NCBI GenBank assembly: GCA_016200765.1
Contig: JACQEC010000346.1
Coordinates: 1 to 8,037, forward strand
Origin: Chloroflexota bacterium
GTDB taxonomy: Bacteria; Chloroflexota; Anaerolineae; JACRMK01
Direction: 5' to 3'
Length of the DNA stretch: 8,037 nucleotides
The notes below the pieces were generated by a model, which was given only the letters and a program-made list of their open reading frames with translations, had not been told where the DNA came from and did not search any database. The translations under genes and the position numbers were made by a program. Shown here piece by piece: positions 1 to 5,403 of the stretch; position 1 is the first letter of the stretch, and each line of letters begins with the position of its first letter.

Positions 1-1
1 G

Positions 2-160
2 CGCGTCAAGAAGGTGTTCAACCCCGACAACCTGCTCAATCCCTGCAAGACGTTCCCGGCGACGAAGATGTGTCTGGAAGTGTCGCAGAAGCGGCGCGCG
101 GCGATGAAGAAGCCGGTGAAGATATTCCAACAGGCGCTGAACGGACCGCCGATTCCGTGA
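2..160 (+). CDS. FAD-linked oxidase (GlcD-type), C-terminal 52 codons
   Basis: This is the 3' end of a gene that starts left of the window. The reading frame from base 2 is open to a TGA at 158-160. Near its start it holds the stretch VFNPDNLLNPCKTFP, which matches the hallmark C-terminus of the GlcD / D-lactate dehydrogenase family of FAD-linked oxidases (usual form VFDPxxxLNPGKIFP), followed by a basic tail rich in Lys and Arg. Family members oxidise 2-hydroxy acids such as glycolate or D-lactate using FAD bound in an N-terminal domain, which is not in the window. The usual Gly of LNPGK is Cys here. The substrate cannot be told from the tail, and no partner subunit follows it. The next gene begins 25 bases on but has different base composition, so it probably does not belong to the same operon by origin. 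Confidence 0.75.
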   Translation, partial: RVKKVFNPDNLLNPCKTFPATKMCLEVSQKRRAAMKKPVKIFQQALNGPPIP

Positions 161-185
161 GGGAAGGGTACAGTATAGGATCCGT

Positions 186-1031
186 ATGGAATCATACGAA
201 GTGGTGCAGTCGCCTATAGAAGCTCGTCTGGCATCTGTGTTCCAAGAAGCCAAGCAAACATTATTTATCGCCGCGCCCTACATTAAGACTTACGGGACAG
301 AAGTTGTCTTAAGGAACACCAGTGCTAGACAACTGAAAGTGCTGACCAATCTTGACCTGACCAATATCACTAGCTCCGGATTTGACCTTGAAGCATTGCT
401 GAGCCTTTGGACTCGGTTTGATGTAAGCGTTTCCTCCCTGGGCAAATTACATGCTAAAGTGTACGTTGCAGACCGTCAAGTTGCTTTTCTCACATCGGCG
501 AACTTGACACGGGGAGGGCTGAAGGAGAATCACGAATACGGCATCATCTTACGGGATACGCGACTGATCTCGCTGATCCTTAAGGATATGGAGGGTTACT
601 TTGGGCTGGGTAATATCTTCGACCGAGAGCAGCTTACAGCCCTGACGGACGACGTCGCTCAGATCAAACAACTACAACACTCCGTAGAAAGCAGCGCAGA
701 GTTCAGAGAACTCAATCGGCTCTTGAGACAAAAAGGGCAAACCCTACAGCGAAAGGTTCTGGAGAACCGAGTAAGCAAGCGGACAATCAATACTATATTC
801 GCCGAGACCATCCAGTATCTATTGGAAACGAGAGGGCCGTTGTCCACCAGCGACCTGCATCCGCTCATTCAAGATATTCACCCTGATATCTGCGATGATA
901 CTATTGATCGCGTTATCCATGGCCAGCATTTTGGCAAGAAGTGGAAACATGCCGTCAGAAACGCTCAGCAATCACTGAAGCAAAATGGAGTCATAGAACT
1001 GAAAGAACAAAGGTGGCACTTGGCGGGATGA
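186..1031 (+). CDS. PLD-superfamily (HKD) protein with C-terminal winged-helix-like domain, possible nuclease
   Basis: The protein has 281 residues. Residues 1-130 form one phospholipase D-like domain: H89, K91 and D96 make a complete HxKxxxxD motif, followed by S104 and N106 in TSANLTRGGL and E117 in NHEYGI. PLD-family enzymes work with two HKD motifs, so a single-motif protein would be expected to act as a dimer, as Nuc and BfiI do. The region from about 160 to 195 looks helical and charged. Residues 197-281 (RNAQQSLKQNGVIEL near the end) resemble a winged helix, which suggests DNA binding. A nuclease role, perhaps in restriction or defence, is inference; no signal peptide is seen, so it should be cytoplasmic. 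The ATG at 186 has AGGA at 177-180 before it. The gene is much poorer in G+C than its neighbours (28 of 60 bases at both 241-300 and 781-840), a sign of transfer. No methyltransferase or helicase partner is next to it. Confidence 0.8.
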   Translation: MESYEVVQSPIEARLASVFQEAKQTLFIAAPYIKTYGTEVVLRNTSARQLKVLTNLDLTNITSSGFDLEALLSLWTRFDVSVSSLGKLHAKVYVADRQVAFLTSANLTRGGLKENHEYGIILRDTRLISLILKDMEGYFGLGNIFDREQLTALTDDVAQIKQLQHSVESSAEFRELNRLLRQKGQTLQRKVLENRVSKRTINTIFAETIQYLLETRGPLSTSDLHPLIQDIHPDICDDTIDRVIHGQHFGKKWKHAVRNAQQSLKQNGVIELKEQRWHLAG

Positions 1032-1084
1032 GCGCCTAATGCCGAAATGAGCGAACTGAGATGAGGTGTCGCTCTTCCGTTTCC

Positions 1085-1089
1085 GGAGG
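1085..1089 (+). promoter_or_regulatory. Ribosome binding site fixing the start of nucleotidyltransferase 1
   Basis: GGAGG lies six bases before the ATG at 1096. It decides against the longer reading from the GTG at 1066, which has no comparable site and would add ten residues of no recognisable character. Confidence 0.75.
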
Positions 1090-1095
1090 TGGTGT

Positions 1096-1992
1096 ATGCA
1101 GCGCGACATGACCGGCGAAAACCGCGTGGTGGACATGCCCGCGGAGTGGAACGGCGTGGTGCCGACGCAGGTCTTTCTGGATGAGGCGCAGAAGATTGTC
1201 TCGGAAGGCGAGCGGCTGGGCGTTGTCCTGCGGCTGATGGGCGGTGCGGGCATCCGCCTGCGCACCCAGCCCTACGCCGAGTTGGGCGTGCGACTGGGAC
1301 GGCTTGGCGCGGTCGGCCAGCAGGAGTTCACCGACCTCGACTTTATGACCTACGAGCGCCACCGCAAGCAGATGCACACGCTGTTCATGGACCGGCTCGG
1401 TTACGGCTTCCGGCGCGTTACGCCCTCGATGGCCGCCTCGCGCCGCCGCGTCTATTTCCACCCGCGCAACTGGTTCTATGTGGACGTGTTCTTTGATCTG
1501 CTGGTGGTCGCCAATCATCCCCTCGACTTCCGGCGGCGGCTGGCGCTGGACACGCCGACCATCACCGCGACCGATTTCCTGCTGGAGAAATTGCAGATCG
1601 TGAATTTCGGCGGCAAAGACCTGAAGGATACCGTGCTCCTGTTGCGGGCCTTCCCGATTGGCGACGACGACCGCGCGCAGATCAATGCGCGCCACCTTCA
1701 GAAACTGCTCGGCGGCAATTGGGGCTTCTGGTACACAGTGACCACGAACCTGCGGGGCCTCGTCGAAGTCGTGGCCGAGATGAGCGAGTTGCACGACGAC
1801 GAGCGAGAGGTCGTCACGGAGCGCAGTCGCCAGCTGCTCAAGCGGCTGGACGATGCGCCGAAGTCTCTGCGCTGGCAGGCGCGCTCGCTGATTGGTCCCC
1901 GTCAGCGCTGGTACGAGTTGGTGGAGACGCAAGAGACCGTCGGCGGTTTTGGCATCTGGCAGCTGCGGGAGGATGTGAAGCGAAAGACGTGA
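1096..1992 (+). CDS. AbiEii-like nucleotidyltransferase, paralogue 1
   Basis: The protein has 298 residues. It carries the signature of the polymerase-beta-like nucleotidyltransferase fold: G49-G50 in RLMGGAGIRL, the metal-binding pair D80 and D82 in FTDLDF, and a third acidic residue D130 in YVDVFFD. A helix with EKLQIV (K165) followed by KDLKD (174-178) matches the Lys and RDxxD pattern of the AbiEii-type group. Further on come RHL (199-201), WG (209-210) and a C-terminal block, APK (254-256), RW (259-260), RWYEL (271-275), all shared with the gene at 3051-3848. The enzyme should transfer a nucleotide from NTP to an unknown acceptor; known relatives act on tRNA (MenT toxins) or in phage abortive infection (AbiE). 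No AbiEi-like antitoxin is adjacent. Start chosen from the GGAGG at 1085-1089. It is a likely intact enzyme, with its substrate unknown. Confidence 0.75.
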   Translation: MQRDMTGENRVVDMPAEWNGVVPTQVFLDEAQKIVSEGERLGVVLRLMGGAGIRLRTQPYAELGVRLGRLGAVGQQEFTDLDFMTYERHRKQMHTLFMDRLGYGFRRVTPSMAASRRRVYFHPRNWFYVDVFFDLLVVANHPLDFRRRLALDTPTITATDFLLEKLQIVNFGGKDLKDTVLLLRAFPIGDDDRAQINARHLQKLLGGNWGFWYTVTTNLRGLVEVVAEMSELHDDEREVVTERSRQLLKRLDDAPKSLRWQARSLIGPRQRWYELVETQETVGGFGIWQLREDVKRKT

Positions 1993-2008
1993 GGCGTGTG
2001 GGCGCAGT

Positions 2009-2037
2009 TTGACAAGCGCGCATCGCTTCGTTATGAT
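2009..2037 (+). promoter_or_regulatory. Near-consensus sigma70 promoter upstream of the 160-aa gene
   Basis: TTGACA at 2009-2014 and TATGAT at 2032-2037 are separated by exactly 17 bases, so eleven of twelve hexamer positions match consensus. Transcription should begin near 2043-2047, which is at or a few bases before the ATG at 2047, predicting a leaderless or nearly leaderless message. It would also give the 160-aa gene and those after it expression independent of nucleotidyltransferase 1. Confidence 0.75.
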
Positions 2038-2046
2038 AGCCCACAC

Positions 2047-2529
2047 ATGGACAGCGCCGACTACTTGTTGAAACTGGAACAGAATATCATGATCGGCTCG
2101 GCGCGCTTCGTCGCCGACTTCGCCGAGTCGTTTCAGGATTATCGCGTGGGCGATGTGACCTTTGACCTGATGATCCGCGGCGGCACCCGTCTGCGGCAGG
2201 GGATTCTGATGTCCCGCGCCTATTCCTATTTTGTCGGCCCGAACCACTTTGTGTCGTGCTTTGTGCATCTGGGAGCGGCGGAGGGCGCGCGTTTTCACGC
2301 GCTGACGCGGGCTGTGACGAAGTTCGACAAAGACGAAGAGATGACCTGGGCCTGGCTCGTCATCGTCAACCGCGGCCCGTTCTCGCGCGGCACCGTCCGG
2401 CTGGCCGAGTTGTGGGAGAAGAAGGAGATAGGCATCGCGCTAGTGGACTGCGAGGCCGAGGAAATCAGCGGCCATTCAAACAACTATCTGGGGCGGACGC
2501 TGGCCAAGCACGTGAAGACCTTCAAATGA
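2047..2529 (+). CDS. Uncharacterised 160-aa soluble protein
   Basis: I do not recognise this family. The 160-residue protein has no signal peptide or membrane segment. It begins with a helical stretch (residues 1-30), and its second half alternates a hydrophobic strand (WAWLVIVN), a helix (GTVRLAELWEKKE) and a second strand (IGIALVD) in the manner of an alpha/beta fold. The ATG at 2047 is preferred over the in-frame GTG at 1996 because the strong promoter at 2009-2037 would start transcription after that GTG. There is no Shine-Dalgarno sequence before the ATG, as expected for a leaderless start. The stop overlaps the start of the membrane-protein gene by four bases (ATGA), so the two are probably made together and may interact. 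Base composition matches the neighbouring nucleotidyltransferase genes. Confidence 0.75.
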   Translation: MDSADYLLKLEQNIMIGSARFVADFAESFQDYRVGDVTFDLMIRGGTRLRQGILMSRAYSYFVGPNHFVSCFVHLGAAEGARFHALTRAVTKFDKDEEMTWAWLVIVNRGPFSRGTVRLAELWEKKEIGIALVDCEAEEISGHSNNYLGRTLAKHVKTFK

Positions 2530-2999
2530 CAACGGTTAACCCGTTCAGTTGGTTTGGCCTGCTCAAGGCGATGTCTGCCACCCTGTTCGCGTTTACCCTG
2601 CTCTGGGCCGCAGTGTCGTTTCTGCTATTTCAGGACGTCTTGTTCAGCCAGTTGCTGGCCGGCGCTTTTCTTATCCTTGCTGTGGGGATTGGCGCGTTTG
2701 TCTATCAGCGCTTCCAGCGGTTGAGACTGCAATATGACGAGCGCAGTTTTGCGCTCTTCACGGGCAAGAACAAAGTCGCCGGCGGTCAGTGGAAGCATTT
2801 TAATCAGGTCTCGCTTTTTCATCGCGGCTACGGGATGTTTGCCGTGCGCGTCTACACGCCCGACAAGAACTACATTGACATTCCGGCGAGCGAGTTGAAG
2901 ATGGATTGGGATGCCTTCCGCCGCGACGTGTCCCGGCGCGTGATGGGCAAGGAGGCCGGAGAGCGCCCGCCCTTAGAGAACGAAGACGACGCCCGCTGA
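2526..2999 (+). CDS. Two-helix membrane protein with cytosolic PH-like domain
   Basis: The protein has 157 residues. Two hydrophobic segments (about 16-35 and 40-60) joined by a very short turn (QDVL) form a helical hairpin. The basic stretch after the second segment (QRFQRLRLQ) places the rest in the cytoplasm by the positive-inside rule. Residues 66-145 read as a run of short strands (LQYDERSFALF, WKHFNQVSLF, MFAVRVYT, NYIDIP) ending in a helix (DWDAFRRDVSRRV), the pattern of small bacterial PH-like domains; this is a fold guess, not a family match. The tail from 146 is charged and probably loose. The ATG at 2526 shares ATGA with the stop of the 160-aa gene, pointing to translational coupling. 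The reading frame is open further upstream, but that part overlaps the 160-aa gene in another frame and is not credible. A role as membrane anchor or sensor for the block is inference. Confidence 0.75.
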   Translation: MTTVNPFSWFGLLKAMSATLFAFTLLWAAVSFLLFQDVLFSQLLAGAFLILAVGIGAFVYQRFQRLRLQYDERSFALFTGKNKVAGGQWKHFNQVSLFHRGYGMFAVRVYTPDKNYIDIPASELKMDWDAFRRDVSRRVMGKEAGERPPLENEDDAR

Positions 3000-3040
3000 A
3001 GGTGTTTAATCCCCGTGAGTCATCACCGATGAGTTTGGTG

Positions 3041-3045
3041 GGAGG
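3041..3045 (+). promoter_or_regulatory. Ribosome binding site for the GTG start of nucleotidyltransferase 2
   Basis: GGAGG stands five bases before the GTG at 3051. It supports this non-ATG start, which is the only good start ahead of the conserved GG motif. Confidence 0.7.
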
Positions 3046-3050
3046 TTCGA

Positions 3051-3848
3051 GTGCCATCGGATAAAGAGGCGGAATGCCGTCTGGTGATTGATACCGCGCG
3101 CGAGCGCGGCCTTTACCTGCGGCTGCTGGGCGGGTTGGCCGTCAAACTGCGCTGTCCCAGCGCCACGTACCGCACCCTTTCCCGCGGCTATGCCGACGTG
3201 GACTACGTGGGTTATCACAAACAGGCGATTGAGATCAAGCGCCTGTTTCAAGACCTTGGCTATGTCGGCAACAAGCGGTTCAACGCTTTGCAGGGGCGCA
3301 AACGCTTGATGTTCGCGCATCTGGAAAAAGACTGTGATGTGGACATCTTTCTGGATGTGTTCGAGATGTGCCACAAGATGAACTTCGCCAACCGCCTCGA
3401 ACTGGACGACTACACCATCCCGCTGGCGGACTTGCTGATGAGCAAACTGCAGGTCGTGCAGATCAACGACAAAGACATCAAGGATATTTTCTCGATTCTG
3501 CACGATCACCCGGTCGTGAGCGGCGCCGACAAGGACGGCATTGACCTGCGCCATCTCGTGAAGGTGGCCGCCGATGATTGGGGCTGGCACATGACCATGC
3601 GCAGTACAATTGATAAATGCCTCAGCCTCAGCGATAACTATGTGGTAGAGAACAGCAAAGACAACGTGGCAGGCAAACTGCGGCAGATCAAGCAGGCGAT
3701 AGACGAGGCGCCCAAGACCGCGCGTTGGAAGTTGCGCGCGCAGGTGGGCGAGCGAGTGCGCTGGTATGAACTACCGGAGGATATGGGCGCGGTTAAAGCC
3801 GCGGGCCGCGACGAAGCGGCTGAAGCCGGCAAGCCACAGACGGGCTAG
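3051..3848 (+). CDS. AbiEii-like nucleotidyltransferase, paralogue 2
   Basis: The protein has 265 residues and is a full-length homologue of the product of 1096-1992. It has G27-G28 in LRLLGGLAVKLR, the pair D49 and D51 in YADVDY, and D98 in DVDIFLD, so the catalytic acidic triad is complete. SKLQVV (K132) and KDIKD (141-145) follow, then RHL (167-169), WGW (177-179), APK (220-222), RW (225-226) and RWYEL (237-241). Its N-terminus is about 22 residues shorter before the GG motif than that of paralogue 1, and the loop between GG and DxD is shorter too. It should be a cytoplasmic nucleotidyltransferase with an unknown acceptor. The gene lies 51 bases after the membrane-protein gene without a clear promoter of its own and is the last of the block, ending just before a strong hairpin. 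The divergence from paralogue 1 suggests two different substrates or an old duplication. Confidence 0.75.
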   Translation: MPSDKEAECRLVIDTARERGLYLRLLGGLAVKLRCPSATYRTLSRGYADVDYVGYHKQAIEIKRLFQDLGYVGNKRFNALQGRKRLMFAHLEKDCDVDIFLDVFEMCHKMNFANRLELDDYTIPLADLLMSKLQVVQINDKDIKDIFSILHDHPVVSGADKDGIDLRHLVKVAADDWGWHMTMRSTIDKCLSLSDNYVVENSKDNVAGKLRQIKQAIDEAPKTARWKLRAQVGERVRWYELPEDMGAVKAAGRDEAAEAGKPQTG

Positions 3849-3872
3849 CCAAAAGGTTTGCGTAGATATAGC

Positions 3873-3904
3873 GAGAACGCCGAGGATGATTCCTCGGCGT
3901 TCTC
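3873..3904. terminator. Bidirectional hairpin terminator between convergent genes
   Basis: GAGAACGCCGAGGA (3873-3886) and TCCTCGGCGTTCTC (3891-3904) pair perfectly over 14 bp around a TGAT loop. On the + strand it is followed by TGTTTCTCTG, a moderate U-rich tract. It lies 24 bases after the stop of nucleotidyltransferase 2 and 35 bases beyond the stop of the convergent metallophosphoesterase gene, so it can serve both. The tract on the minus-strand side is weak. Confidence 0.85.
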
Positions 3905-3939
3905 TGTTTCTCTGCGGTGAAGAACCCGCGCCCGGCGAC

Positions 3940-4884
3940 CTACGCCTCGACGCGCTGTAACTTGGTGATCTTGTCGCCGGTGACTTCGACCAGATAGCCC
4001 TTGAAGATGCCCTCGCTGTACTCACTGCCCGGGTTCAGGCATTGGGTGCGGCCAATCTTGGTCGCGCCGGGGCTTTCGTGGATGTGACCGTGCAGCGAGG
4101 CCAGCGGCTGGTACTTCTGGATGATCTTGCGCACGGCGGTGGAGCCGGCCGGGATGGTGACCATCCGCCCGCCCTGCACGACGGGCCGCAGGTCTTTGTC
4201 CACCATCGGCGCGTCGTCCAGGTGCGTGAATTTGGGCGGCACGTGCAGGCAGAAAATCGAGGTCTTGACGTTCAGCACCTTCGCCGCAGTAGCTTCTAGT
4301 TTCTGCTCTAGCTCTTCTTCCGAGCATTCGCGCGGGGAATCAAACGGCGTGCGGTTGGCCCAACCCACGCACATCACCTCGTGCTCCTCGTCCAGGCGTA
4401 TCACTTCTTCTTCGCCGAAGTTCACGCGCTTGTCGTTGCGGAGAATATCGTCAATAGAGAACTTGTCGTCGTTGCCCGGGCTGATGATGATCTTGACGTG
4501 ATCGGGCACGCGATCCTTGATCAGGCCCAGCCAGACCTTGACGATTTCCCCTTCCTGCCGCTCGAAGAGGTCTTCGCGGTACTGCTCGTTGCTGGCGATA
4601 AGCCGGGCTTCCTCGCGGTCGCAGCGATAGGGGATATAGGAGATAAGCCGGCATTTCTTCTCAAATTCGGGAATATCCTGCTCTTCCAGTATCTCGTCCT
4701 TGCCCAGAAACGTCGCATCCCATCTGCCGTCGGCACGCTTGATGATCGGCACCATCAGCTTGCCGGTCATGTCGCCGCTCATGACCAGCGCATCCAAGTT
4801 GAACATCTTCGCCGAGTTGAGGAACTTGCGCCAGCACGTTTCGGAGCCGTGCAAGTCAGTCGTGAACATGAACCGCGTACGCAT
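3940..4884 (-). CDS. Calcineurin-like metallophosphoesterase
   Basis: The protein has 314 residues and all the metal-binding motifs of the family: D10 and H12 (TTDLHGS), D38 (SGDMTG), N138 (PGNDD), H214 (CLHVPP), and H267 and H269 (HGHIHE). Such enzymes bind two metal ions and cleave phosphomonoesters or phosphodiesters of nucleotides, nucleic acids or proteins; the substrate here is unknown. Two features stand out. About 100 residues separate the GD and GN motifs, where simple members have about 25 to 35, and this insert is charged (residues 48-130). The GNHD motif reads GNDD, so the His that usually assists catalysis is Asp139. No signal peptide is seen, so it is cytoplasmic. The ATG at 4884 is chosen because GGAGG (4893-4897 on the complement) stands eight bases before it and the first motif begins only nine residues in; an upstream in-frame ATG at 4947 lies beyond the predicted promoter. 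Confidence 0.85.
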   Translation of the reverse strand: MRTRFMFTTDLHGSETCWRKFLNSAKMFNLDALVMSGDMTGKLMVPIIKRADGRWDATFLGKDEILEEQDIPEFEKKCRLISYIPYRCDREEARLIASNEQYREDLFERQEGEIVKVWLGLIKDRVPDHVKIIISPGNDDKFSIDDILRNDKRVNFGEEEVIRLDEEHEVMCVGWANRTPFDSPRECSEEELEQKLEATAAKVLNVKTSIFCLHVPPKFTHLDDAPMVDKDLRPVVQGGRMVTIPAGSTAVRKIIQKYQPLASLHGHIHESPGATKIGRTQCLNPGSEYSEGIFKGYLVEVTGDKITKLQRVEA

Positions 4885-4892
4885 CAAGTGGG

Positions 4893-4897
4893 CCTCC
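4893..4897 (-). promoter_or_regulatory. Ribosome binding site of the metallophosphoesterase gene
   Basis: On the minus strand this reads GGAGG, eight bases before the ATG at 4884. It decides the start in favour of that ATG rather than the one at 4947. Confidence 0.75.
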
Positions 4898-4929
4898 GGG
4901 TTGATTGACAGCAGGTGACTACGGGCCTG

Positions 4930-4958
4930 ATTATAACAAAAGGCCAACTAACGGCCAA
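4930..4958 (-). promoter_or_regulatory. Promoter of the metallophosphoesterase gene
   Basis: On the minus strand a perfect TATAAT (4930-4935) follows TTGGCC (4953-4958) at a spacing of 17 bases. The -35 matches consensus at four of six positions. The predicted start near 4923 would leave a leader of about 40 bases that contains the GGAGG. The TTGGCC is repeated 11 bases downstream on the same strand (4942-4947), a possible regulator site. Confidence 0.6.
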
Positions 4959-4983
4959 ACCGCTGGTGTCGGCGCGGGCGACT

Positions 4984-5012
4984 TTGCGCCCCGGCCGCTT
5001 GTGGGTTACAAT
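4984..5012 (+). promoter_or_regulatory. Candidate promoter of the cupin gene
   Basis: TTGCGC (4984-4989) and TACAAT (5007-5012) are 17 bases apart. The -10 matches consensus at five of six positions and the -35 at three of six. Transcription would begin near 5019, about 34 bases before the ATG at 5053. It rules out translation from the earlier in-frame ATG at 4915. Confidence 0.5.
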
Positions 5013-5052
5013 GCCGTGTGGTTGTCAACCGCCTATGGGAGCCACTAACCGC

Positions 5053-5391
5053 ATGGAAGCCTTTGATCTCTTCGCTTTGGTTGCAGAGCGCGACACGTCG
5101 GCGGCGCGCTATCGGGAATTTCTGCGCAAGCCCTCGTTAAGCGCGGGCCTGTACACACTGCCCGCCGGCGCGGCTGACCGTCAACAGCCGCATCAGGAGG
5201 ATGAGGTGTATTACGTCATGCGGGGCCAGGGCATGATCCGGGTGGGCGAGGAAGATCGGGCCGTGGCGCCGGGGACGTTCGTGTTCGTCGCGGCGCGCGT
5301 CCCACACCATTTTCACAACATTCGCGAGGACCTGGCCATACTGGTGCTGTTCGCGCCGGCTGAAAGCGCGCCCACTTCATCCAATGCATGA
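5053..5391 (+). CDS. Small single-domain cupin protein
   Basis: The protein has 112 residues and is one cupin barrel. The first metal-site motif is QQPHQEDEVYYVMRGQG, with H47 and E51, and the second is PHHFHN, with H85 as the likely ligand; P73-G74 marks the usual PG turn between strands. The first His of the textbook HxH pair is not present at the usual spacing, but the QQPHxEDEVYYV form is common in a group of small bacterial cupins of unknown substrate. Such proteins may be dioxygenases, isomerases or plain sugar or metabolite binders, and no choice can be made here. The ATG at 5053 is preferred because the cupin fold begins soon after it and the candidate promoter at 4984-5012 lies downstream of the first in-frame ATG. 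An ATG at 5035 remains possible. The ribosome binding site (GGGAG at 5037-5041) is weak. The next gene follows after 12 bases. Confidence 0.85.
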   Translation: MEAFDLFALVAERDTSAARYREFLRKPSLSAGLYTLPAGAADRQQPHQEDEVYYVMRGQGMIRVGEEDRAVAPGTFVFVAARVPHHFHNIREDLAILVLFAPAESAPTSSNA

Positions 5392-5403
5392 GAGCATATC
5401 CGC

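Noticed and set aside
1066..1095. Earlier GTG start for nucleotidyltransferase 1
   Set aside because: The ATG at 1096 has GGAGG six bases before it; the GTG has no comparable site.
1996..2046. GTG start 17 codons earlier for the 160-aa gene
   Set aside because: The -35 and -10 elements at 2009-2037 fall inside this extension, so a message from that promoter could not include it.
1036..2298. Long open frame of 420 codons on the minus strand
   Set aside because: It lies opposite nucleotidyltransferase 1 and the 160-aa gene, both with recognisable motifs or a strong promoter. The translation is rich in His, Arg, Gln and Ala with no domain, as expected from the complement of G+C-rich coding DNA.
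2256..2525. 90-codon upstream extension of the membrane protein
   Set aside because: It overlaps the 160-aa gene in another frame and reads as Arg/Gly-rich shadow sequence; the ATG at 2526 in the ATGA overlap is natural.
3006..3590. Open frame of 194 codons on the minus strand
   Set aside because: It is antisense to nucleotidyltransferase 2, has no motif and no ribosome binding site, and would require the real gene below it to be false.
1096..3848. Calling the NTase block a CBASS (cyclic-oligonucleotide) system
   Set aside because: The two enzymes look like AbiEii-type rather than CD-NTase proteins, and no recognisable CBASS effector or ancillary gene is present; the membrane protein has only two helices and no sensor domain that I can identify.
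4381..4908. Open frame of 175 codons on the plus strand
   Set aside because: It is antisense to the metallophosphoesterase, whose complete set of metal ligands makes the minus strand the coding one.
4885..4947. 21-residue upstream extension of the metallophosphoesterase
   Set aside because: It would start upstream of the predicted -10 at 4930-4935 and ignores the GGAGG placed correctly for the ATG at 4884.
4915..5052. 46-residue upstream extension of the cupin protein
   Set aside because: The extension has no cupin character and covers the candidate promoter and most of the divergent intergenic region.
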